From an uncultured Rubellimicrobium sp. (lineage in GTDB: Bacteria > Pseudomonadota > Alphaproteobacteria > Rhodobacterales > Rhodobacteraceae), in the NCBI GenBank assembly GCA_902805995.1, contig CADCUU010000024.1, positions 1 to 9,368 on the forward strand: a stretch of 9,368 nt of DNA, written 5' to 3'. Positions 1 to 5,325 of the stretch are shown here, piece after piece. The notes beneath the pieces were generated by a model. The model did not search any database and was not told where the DNA came from. It worked only from the letters and a program-made list of their open reading frames with translations. A program made the translations under genes and the position numbers. Numbering within the stretch: position 1 is the stretch's first letter; the number at the start of each line of letters is the position of its first letter.

Positions 1-456
1 GCGAATCGTGAGCATCCGCACCCCGCCGGTCACGGTCTGCGCGTCGGCAACGAAGGCCGCGATCGGGGGCATGTACCGGTATTCCATCGCTACCCAGATC
101 GGCGCCGGGTAGCCGCGGGCCAGCCGATCCACCGCCGCGCGGTCGGCCTCCGACACGTAAACCGGCTTCTCGACCAGTATCGGCCGCGGCCGCGTGTCGG
201 CGATGCGCAGGAGTTGGGGCAAGTGCAGGTCATTCGGGCTCGCGATCACGAGCGCGTCGAGGTCGGGCCGGGCGATCAGCGCGTCGAAGCTCGGGACGAC
301 ATCGGCCCCGCCGGCCAGATGGGCCGCCGCACGGGCCTGCTCCTCGATGGGGTCATGGACCGCGGCGACCCGCACGCCAGGGACAAGCCCGATATTGCGC
401 AGGTGCTCCTGCCCCATCATCCCGCAGCCCACGAGGCCATAGTTCAGCGTTCTCAT
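1..456 (-). CDS. Gfo/Idh/MocA-family NAD(P)-dependent oxidoreductase (partial, C-terminus beyond the left edge)
   Basis: The gene reads leftwards from an ATG at 456-454, and 152 codons are open to the window edge, so only the nucleotide-binding half is present. Residues 7-15 (GLVGCGMMG) form the glycine-rich Rossmann dinucleotide-binding loop. Residues 96-98 are the EKP motif, whose Lys is a conserved cofactor/catalytic residue in this family, and residues 122-131 (VAMEYRYMPP) match the strand that follows it. Members oxidise or reduce sugars, inositols or sugar acids in the cytoplasm; the substrate cannot be read from this half. The start is supported by AAGGAGC (minus strand, 461-467) and by a 4-base ATGA overlap with the upstream GntR regulator, which indicates one transcript and probable translational coupling. 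Family assignment is firm; substrate is unknown. Confidence 0.9.
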   Translation of the reverse strand, partial: MRTLNYGLVGCGMMGQEHLRNIGLVPGVRVAAVHDPIEEQARAAAHLAGGADVVPSFDALIARPDLDALVIASPNDLHLPQLLRIADTRPRPILVEKPVYVSEADRAAVDRLARGYPAPIWVAMEYRYMPPIAAFVADAQTVTGGVRMLTIR

Positions 457-1184
457 GACAGCTCCTTGGTCATGCGCGAGACGTAGCGGGCCCGGTCCGG
501 ATCGAACCAAGTCCTCGAGTATTCGGCCCCTGTGCCATCGGGGAGCGCCGCCAGCCGCACGATGTAGCCCACGGATGCCCCCGAAGGGGAGGCGAAGTCG
601 CGATGGGTCCAGTCCGGTACCGGCGCCACGCCGATCCGATCCTCGACACGGGCGATCTCGATCCCGAACAGGCCGCGATAGGACAGGTAGAGGGACTCTG
701 ACAGGTCTTCGGCTCGGAGAGCAGGAGCCAGCACGGCATCGAGCCAGATCTCCTCAAGGGCTACGGCCTCACCGTCGAGCCGGCGCAGCCGGCGGATGCG
801 ATAGGCTTCCGGGGAGAGTCCAAAGGCTGGAGCGTCGGCAGGCTTGGCCCGGCGCTCCACCGCGATCAACTCGGCCGTAGGCAGCCCGCCGCCTTGCGTC
901 AGCTCCAGCCGGAACAGCGAGTAGACGCTCGGGACGCCAACACGGTGGCGCACATAATTGCCTGAGCCTTGGCGGCGCTCCAAGAGACCCTTGGCCGCGA
1001 GGTCCGCCAAAGCCTTGCGCAGCGTCCCGACCGCGATGCCGAGGTCCGCTGCCATGTCCCTCTCGGGTGGCAGGCGCGCGCCGTCGGCGAGGCGGCCGGC
1101 ACCGATCTCGCGGATCAGCCGCTCGCTGACCTGCAACCAGCGCGGCAGCGCGGCGGTCGCGAACACATCGGCCTCCTCGCCCAT
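453..1184 (-). CDS. GntR-family transcriptional regulator, HutC/UTRA subfamily
   Basis: A 243-residue regulator. Residues about 13-78 form the winged helix-turn-helix, with the typical signatures ARLPPERDMA, a recognition-helix region GTLRKALADLAAKGLLE and the wing RRQGSGNYV. Residues about 85-240 look like a UTRA effector domain (VALEEIWLD in the middle, EYSRTWFDPDRARYV near the end). UTRA proteins usually bind a sugar, sugar phosphate or similar small molecule and release DNA when it is bound. I chose the ATG at 1184-1182, preceded by the weak ribosome site GGGGGAT. The frame stays open to an ATG at 1295, but that start adds 37 residues unlike the family and overlaps the divergent monooxygenase start. 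The regulator probably controls both itself and its oxidoreductase partner and the divergent plus-strand genes from the shared 91-bp gap; that is inference from layout. Confidence 0.9.
   Translation of the reverse strand: MGEEADVFATAALPRWLQVSERLIREIGAGRLADGARLPPERDMAADLGIAVGTLRKALADLAAKGLLERRQGSGNYVRHRVGVPSVYSLFRLELTQGGGLPTAELIAVERRAKPADAPAFGLSPEAYRIRRLRRLDGEAVALEEIWLDAVLAPALRAEDLSESLYLSYRGLFGIEIARVEDRIGVAPVPDWTHRDFASPSGASVGYIVRLAALPDGTGAEYSRTWFDPDRARYVSRMTKELS
461..467 (-). promoter_or_regulatory. Ribosome binding site of the Gfo/Idh/MocA gene
   Basis: On the minus strand this reads AAGGAGC, four bases upstream of the ATG at 456-454. It lies inside the last codons of the GntR gene, so the oxidoreductase has its own strong initiation site as well as the ATGA overlap. 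Confidence 0.7.
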
Positions 1185-1275
1185 GATCCCCCACGTGCTT
1201 CGAATTGATCCACCATTGATGCACGGCAAGCCCGGTGCTACGCAAGCCCACCAGATCATTGCCGGAGCGTCAGCG
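1185..1275. promoter_or_regulatory. Divergent promoter/operator region between regulator and monooxygenase
   Basis: This 91-bp gap must hold the start signals of both arms. It contains an imperfect 11-bp tandem direct repeat, ATTGATCCACC at 1204-1214 and ATTGATGCACG at 1215-1225 (9 of 11 identical), about one helical turn apart, and a CACGTG palindrome at 1192-1197. GTGC at 1195-1198 and GCAC at 1221-1224 flank the repeat as a short inverted pair. The repeat is the best candidate operator for the GntR/UTRA protein. I could not assign convincing -35/-10 boxes on either strand. Role of the region is likely; the exact site is a guess. Confidence 0.5.
1263..1266 (+). promoter_or_regulatory. Ribosome binding site fixing the monooxygenase start
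   Basis: GGAG lies nine bases upstream of the ATG at 1276. It selects this start over upstream in-frame starts (for example at 958) that lie inside the antisense regulator gene. Confidence 0.55.
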
Positions 1276-2430
1276 ATGTCGGTCGTCCCTATCACCTCCC
1301 CCGACCTCGATGCGCTCGAGGTGTCCTGGTTCGCGGCGCTCTGCTCGGACGACTACGCCCAGCTCGGCGTGCCCGACGGCTCCTTGCGCTCGTCTTTCGA
1401 GCATTGCCGGGACATCACCCTCGAAGCCGAGCGGCAGGGCTTCCGCAACATACTCTGCCCCTCCTCCTACCAGGTCGGACAGGACACGTTGTCGTTCGTC
1501 GCCGCGATGGCGCCGCTGACGGAGCGGATCAACATGCTGGCCGCGATCCGCTGCGGGGAGATGCAGCCCATCATGCTCGCCCGTACCGTGGCCACGCTCG
1601 ACCACATGTTAGAGGGACGGCTCACGCTCAACGTCATCTCCTCGGACTTCCCAGGCGAGGTCGCGGACAGCGCTTTCCGCTACCGCCGCTCGCGCGAGGT
1701 GGTGGAGATCCTGCGCCAGGCCTGGACCCGCGACAGCATCGACCACGAAGGAGAGGTCTACCACTACAAGGGCGTCGCCACGGACCCTGCGAGACCCTAC
1801 CAGCAGGGTGGGCCCCTCCTCTACTTCGGCGGTTATTCCCCGGACGCGCTCGACCTCTGCGCGCAGGCCTGCGACGTCTACCTGATGTGGCCCGAGCCCA
1901 AGGAGCAGATTGCCCAGAGGATGCGCGACGTGGCCCAGCGGGCGCAGGGCTATGGCCGCACCCTTGATTATGGCCTGCGAGTCCACATGATCGTTCGCGA
2001 CACCGAGGCCGAAGCGCGCGAGTACGCCGAGCATCTCGTCGCCGCGCTCGACGACGAGTACGGCAAGCTGATCCGCGAACGGGCGCACGACTCCATCTCA
2101 CTGGGCGTCGCCCATCAGGCTCGCACGCGCGAGCTCGCCGACAAGTTTGGCTACGTCGAGCCGCACCTTTGGACCGGCATCGGTCGGGCGCGGTCGGGCT
2201 GCGGCGCGGCGCTCGTGGGCTCGACCGACCAGGTGCTGAGTGAGATCGAGTCCTATCAGCGCATGGGCATCCGCGCCTTCATCTTGTCGGGCTATCCCCA
2301 TCTCGACGAGGCGCGGCATTTCGGCCAGCTTGTGATGCCCGCGCTCAAGACCTGCTCCCTGCCGCAGGTCTACGGCCGCGTGCCCGCAAGGGCGCCAGCC
2401 ACCCCGCTCGGGACGGGCCCTCGCCGCTAG
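1276..2430 (+). CDS. LLM-class flavin-dependent monooxygenase, SsuD (alkanesulfonate monooxygenase)-like
   Basis: A 384-residue luciferase-like (TIM-barrel, FMNH2-dependent) monooxygenase, close in length to E. coli SsuD (about 380). The start at 1276 is backed by GGAG at 1263-1266; the frame is open further upstream, but that stretch is antisense to the regulator. Features shared with SsuD, by recall of its sequence: LLYFGG (181-186); RVHMIVRD (235-242), whose Arg and His match the active-site Arg226/His228; GRARSGCGAALVG (303-315), which carries the flexible-loop Arg297 equivalent; and SGYPHLDEA (338-346), which contains the Tyr331 equivalent. SsuD Cys54 seems not conserved (about residue 69 is Gly). 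The family uses reduced flavin and O2 to cleave C-S bonds of sulfonates or to oxidise other substrates. No flavin reductase gene is visible. An aldo/keto reductase pseudogene follows 9 bp later. Substrate is unknown; a sulfonate is the leading possibility. Confidence 0.85.
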   Translation: MSVVPITSPDLDALEVSWFAALCSDDYAQLGVPDGSLRSSFEHCRDITLEAERQGFRNILCPSSYQVGQDTLSFVAAMAPLTERINMLAAIRCGEMQPIMLARTVATLDHMLEGRLTLNVISSDFPGEVADSAFRYRRSREVVEILRQAWTRDSIDHEGEVYHYKGVATDPARPYQQGGPLLYFGGYSPDALDLCAQACDVYLMWPEPKEQIAQRMRDVAQRAQGYGRTLDYGLRVHMIVRDTEAEAREYAEHLVAALDDEYGKLIRERAHDSISLGVAHQARTRELADKFGYVEPHLWTGIGRARSGCGAALVGSTDQVLSEIESYQRMGIRAFILSGYPHLDEARHFGQLVMPALKTCSLPQVYGRVPARAPATPLGTGPRR

Positions 2431-2439
2431 AGAATTGCC

Positions 2440-3327
2440 ATGGACCGCATCGAGATCGCCCCGGGGCTGACCTTCGACCGCCTTGTCTAGGGCAGGTGGA
2501 GATTGGGCGACTACCACTACACCTCGCCTGTCCATGTGCAGGCCAAGATTGAGGCCTGCCTGAACCAGGGGATCACGACCATGGACCAGGCCGACATCCA
2601 CGGCGGCTACATGGCCGAGGAGTTCCTCGGCGACGCCGTCCACGCCGCATCTCAAGAAGCGCATTGAGATCGTCACCAACGGCGGCTCCTCGCGGGGGCG
2701 GGCCGCTACGCCGACAGGTGAGTCAAGCACTTCGACACGAGCCGCGCGCACAGCCTAGCCTCGGTGGACCACCCGCTTCGGCTGATGGGCTTCGACCGGA
2801 TCGACCTTCCGCTGACCCACCGTCCCGACCCGCTGTTGAACCAACACGAGACCGGCGGGGCCTTGGGCGAGGTGATCCAAAGCGACAAGATGCTGGCCGT
2901 GGGTGTGTCGGACATCCGACCCTGCGACCTGTCGCTGCTCCAGTCGGCCATGCAGACCCGCCTCGCCCTCAACCAGATCGAGTTGAGCCTCCTTGCGCAC
3001 CAAGGTTTCAACGTCGGGCAGGTCGCATCAATTCAGGGGCGCGGCCTACCAATCATGGCCTGGTCTCCACTGGAGGACGAGAACCTGCTCACTGAGGGCC
3101 GGCATCCCCTGAACGCAGTCTTTCTCAATCTCGGCGAGCAGACGGGCACGGATGCCGCTGCGGTCGCCTCGGCTTGGCCCCTCGCGCACCCGCCGCGCAT
3201 CCTGCCCGTGATGGGGACCAACAACCTCGACCGCATACGGGCCCAGTCCCAGGATTTTGGAGTGCCCACAGACTGGCAGACCTAGTCCGAATCTTACACC
3301 GACGCCCTGGGCCACGAGGTGCCCTGA
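2440..3327 (+). pseudogene. Decayed aldo/keto reductase (YdhF-like) pseudogene
   Basis: Conceptual translation from the ATG at 2440 follows the YdhF-like aldo/keto reductase fold from end to end, but the frame is broken. In-frame stops are TAG at 2488 (in LV*G, where the family has Tyr), TGA at 2719 (in AD-R*VKHFDTS) and TAG at 3283 (in QT*SESY, where the family has Trp-Phe); the original stop is probably TGA at 3325. Between about 2647 and 2706 the homologous reading moves one frame away and returns, consistent with small deletions of 2 and 1 bases. Catalytic residues are also lost: the Tyr of the ADIYGG motif is His (QADIHGGY), and the Lys after EIVT is Asn (EIVTN). The His of THRPDP and the tail RILPVMGTNNLDRI remain. 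It starts 9 bp after the monooxygenase stop, so it was once its operon partner. Several independent lesions make a sequencing error an unlikely explanation. Confidence 0.93.
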
Positions 3328-3397
3328 CGTCGGGCCCTGCCGCTTCTCGGTTGCGCATCGCCCCGGCATCGGATTGGATCGCTCGGAGGAGGGCGCC
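3328..3397 (+). other. Short intergenic gap between the pseudogene and the uronate genes
   Basis: Seventy bases separate the ancestral end of the pseudogene from the GH105-like start. I see a strong ribosome site at its end but no convincing promoter boxes, operator palindrome or terminator hairpin. The downstream genes may depend on transcription that begins at the divergent region near 1230. Confidence 0.4.
3385..3393 (+). promoter_or_regulatory. Ribosome binding site of the GH105-like gene
   Basis: GGAGGAGGG ends four bases before the ATG at 3398. This strong site selects that ATG over the upstream in-frame start at 3257, which would overlap the pseudogene tail. Confidence 0.75.
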
Positions 3398-4483
3398 ATG
3401 CTCGACGGATCGCAACTTCGCGGCGCGCTCGACCGCTTGGTGAACGGCCTCGTGGACCTTCGTGATGAGGGACGCTTCGACGAGCCGAACCTCGACGGCA
3501 CGCGCGGCGACTACATCAGCTTCGAGTCATGGGAATGGCCGCAGGGCGTGGGGCTTTACGGTCTCGCGCAGCTCTGGCGCGATGGAGGCGACCCGCGCCT
3601 GCAACGCATTCTCGAGGACTGGTACGCCCGCGCGCTCGACCGCGGCTTGCCGATGCTCAACGTCAACACCACCGCCCCAATGCTGGCCCTGTCGCTCCTC
3701 TGGGGCCGCACCCGCGACGACCGCTGGCGCGGCCCTCTGGACGACTGGGCTGACCGCGTAATCACGGAAGCCCCGCGTACGGCCGAGGGCGGCTTCCAGC
3801 ACGACGTCTCGGACAAGGTGAACGAGGGCGAGCTCTGGGACGACACCCTGTTCATGGTGGCGCTGTTCTTAGCCGCCTATGGCGAGGCCTCCGGCGGCCG
3901 CTTGCTGGTGGACGAGGCCGAGCGGCAGTTTCTCGTCCACGCCCGCTATCTCACCGACCCTGCAACAGGCCTGTGGTTCCACGGCTGGAGCTTCGCGCGC
4001 CGCGACAACTTCGCCCGCGCCCGCTGGGCCCGCGGCAACGCTTGGATCACCGCCGCGCTCGCGGACCTTCCCGGCCTCTGCACCCTCTCGCCCTCGGTCG
4101 CCCTGTTCCTCGACGGCGTGCTGACGGCTCAATCCGAGGCGCTCCTGCCCCTCCAGACCGAGGACGGCGCTTGGCGCACCCTTCTCGACGACTCCGAAAG
4201 CTACCGCGAGACGAGCGCCACAGCCGGGATTGCTTACGGCCTGATGAAGGCCGGCCGGCTGGGCCGCCTCCCCGACAAGGCACGACAGGCCGGCCTCCTG
4301 GGGCTCTCCTACGTGCTGGGCCAGATTGACGACGCCGGCACCGTGGGAGGCGTGAGCTACGGCACCCGCATGGGCCACGACCTCCAGTTCTACCGCGACA
4401 TCCCGATCCAGCCAACGGGCTACGGCCAGTCGCTCGCCATCCTCTGCCTCTCAGAGGCGCTGCATCACCCGGAGGCGCGATGA
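3398..4483 (+). CDS. GH105/GH88-type unsaturated glycuronyl (rhamnogalacturonyl) hydrolase
   Basis: A 361-residue protein of the (alpha/alpha)6-barrel family that includes YteR/YesR, usually about 350-380 residues. Such enzymes hydrate and remove the 4,5-unsaturated uronic acid from the non-reducing end of oligosaccharides left by polysaccharide lyases. Signatures: WEWPQGVGLYGLAQLW (45-60) at the start of the barrel; ELWDDTLFM (145-153), whose Asp149 aligns with the general acid/base Asp of YteR; GWSFARRDNFARARWARGNAW (spanning 196-216), the substrate-cleft segment; ETSATAGIAYGL (271-282); and GYGQSLAILCLSEAL (341-355) at the end. There is no signal peptide, so it acts in the cytoplasm on imported oligosaccharides. 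Its stop overlaps the kduI start by 4 bases, matching a pathway in which its unsaturated uronate product passes to KduI. Family is firm; whether it prefers galacturonate or glucuronate is not visible. Confidence 0.9.
   Translation: MLDGSQLRGALDRLVNGLVDLRDEGRFDEPNLDGTRGDYISFESWEWPQGVGLYGLAQLWRDGGDPRLQRILEDWYARALDRGLPMLNVNTTAPMLALSLLWGRTRDDRWRGPLDDWADRVITEAPRTAEGGFQHDVSDKVNEGELWDDTLFMVALFLAAYGEASGGRLLVDEAERQFLVHARYLTDPATGLWFHGWSFARRDNFARARWARGNAWITAALADLPGLCTLSPSVALFLDGVLTAQSEALLPLQTEDGAWRTLLDDSESYRETSATAGIAYGLMKAGRLGRLPDKARQAGLLGLSYVLGQIDDAGTVGGVSYGTRMGHDLQFYRDIPIQPTGYGQSLAILCLSEALHHPEAR
4471..4475 (+). promoter_or_regulatory. Ribosome binding site of kduI
   Basis: GGAGG lies four bases before the ATG at 4480, within the final codons of the GH105-like gene. 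It supports coupled translation across the ATGA overlap. Confidence 0.65.
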
Positions 4484-5325
4484 CCGTCACCTGGACCAAG
4501 CGCTACGGCGCCTCGCCTGGCCAGATCACCCGCATGGGGACTGACGAGTTGCGCTCGGAGTTCCTGATCCCCGGAGTCTTCGCTCCGGGCGGGGCGCAGC
4601 TCTGCTACACGCATGTCGACCGCATGGTCTTGGGCGGCATCGTCCCTACTCACGCGCCCATCGCCATCGGAGACGGCGCAGAGGTCGGGGCCGACACGCT
4701 GTTCCAGGCGCGCGAAGGCGGGATCGCAAACCTTGGCACCTCGGGCGGGACCGTGACCGTGGACGGGCAGCCCTTCCCCCTCGCGCCCCGCGACATCCTC
4801 TATGTCGGGCGCGGCGCGCGGGACGTGGCGCTCGCCTCCGACGACCCGGCCAATCCCGCGCTCTTCTATCTCAACTCCGTCCCCGCCGGGGCGGACCTGC
4901 CGCACCGCGTCGTGACGCAGGCCCAATCCAAGGCCATGACCATGGGCGACGAGGCCAAGTCCAACAAGCGCACGCTGCGCATGTACATTCACCCGGAGGT
5001 CATGCCTTCCTGCCTCCTGCTCATGGGGATCACCGATCCCGCGCCTGGCAGCATCTGGAACACCATGCCGCCCCACACGCACGAACGTCGGATGGAGGCC
5101 TACCTCTACTTCGCCATGTCCGAAGAAGATCGCGTCATGCACTTCATGGGTGTGCCCGAGGAGACGCGGCACCTCGTCGTGGCTTCAGGCGATGCGGTCC
5201 TGTCCCCCGCCTGGTCCATCCACATGGGCGCCGGCACCGGCCCCTATGCCTTCGTCTGGGGCATGACCGGTGAGAACCAGATCTATCAGGACTTCGACCC
5301 CGTCCCGGTGAGGACCCTGCGGTGA
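4480..5325 (+). CDS. kduI: 5-dehydro-4-deoxy-D-glucuronate isomerase (KduI)
   Basis: A 281-residue cupin-type isomerase that converts 5-keto-4-deoxyuronate to 3-deoxy-D-glycero-2,5-hexodiulosonate, the step after lyase or unsaturated glycuronyl hydrolase action in pectin and other uronan breakdown. The zinc ligands known from E. coli KduI (His196, His198, Glu203, His245) are all present at a constant offset of +3: His199 and His201 in PPHTHERRMEAY, Glu206, and His248 in SPAWSIHMGAGTG. The N-terminal half carries the family segments FLIPGVFAPG (28-37) and SGGTVTVDGQ (88-97). The ATG at 4480 overlaps the GH105-like stop (ATGA) and is preceded by GGAGG at 4471-4475. Its own stop overlaps the next start (GTGA). 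No kduD, kdgK or kdgA is in the window, so the later steps must be encoded elsewhere. Confidence 0.96.
   Translation: MTVTWTKRYGASPGQITRMGTDELRSEFLIPGVFAPGGAQLCYTHVDRMVLGGIVPTHAPIAIGDGAEVGADTLFQAREGGIANLGTSGGTVTVDGQPFPLAPRDILYVGRGARDVALASDDPANPALFYLNSVPAGADLPHRVVTQAQSKAMTMGDEAKSNKRTLRMYIHPEVMPSCLLLMGITDPAPGSIWNTMPPHTHERRMEAYLYFAMSEEDRVMHFMGVPEETRHLVVASGDAVLSPAWSIHMGAGTGPYAFVWGMTGENQIYQDFDPVPVRTLR

Noticed and set aside
1185..1295. Regulator start at 1295, giving 37 extra residues
   Set aside because: It would overlap the divergent monooxygenase start, its residues do not resemble GntR N-termini, and it would leave no room for a promoter between the genes.
2488..2721. Stop-codon readthrough or selenocysteine/pyrrolysine use in the aldo/keto reductase
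   Set aside because: The gene also carries two frameshift zones and has lost catalytic Tyr and Lys, and the stops are of two kinds (TAG and TGA) at positions where the family has other residues. Decay explains all of these together.
2098..2751. A 217-codon minus-strand frame across the end of the monooxygenase and start of the pseudogene
   Set aside because: It overlaps the conserved SsuD-like C-terminus and shows no motif; it is open because of base composition.
2764..3285. The 173-codon open frame within the pseudogene as a functional short gene
   Set aside because: It covers only the C-terminal part of the reductase barrel, lacks the cofactor-side catalytic residues, starts at a GTG with no ribosome site, and ends at a nonsense codon before the ancestral stop.
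4465..5172. A 235-codon open frame on the minus strand opposite kduI
   Set aside because: kduI on the plus strand carries every zinc ligand of the family, so this frame is a shadow with no family features.
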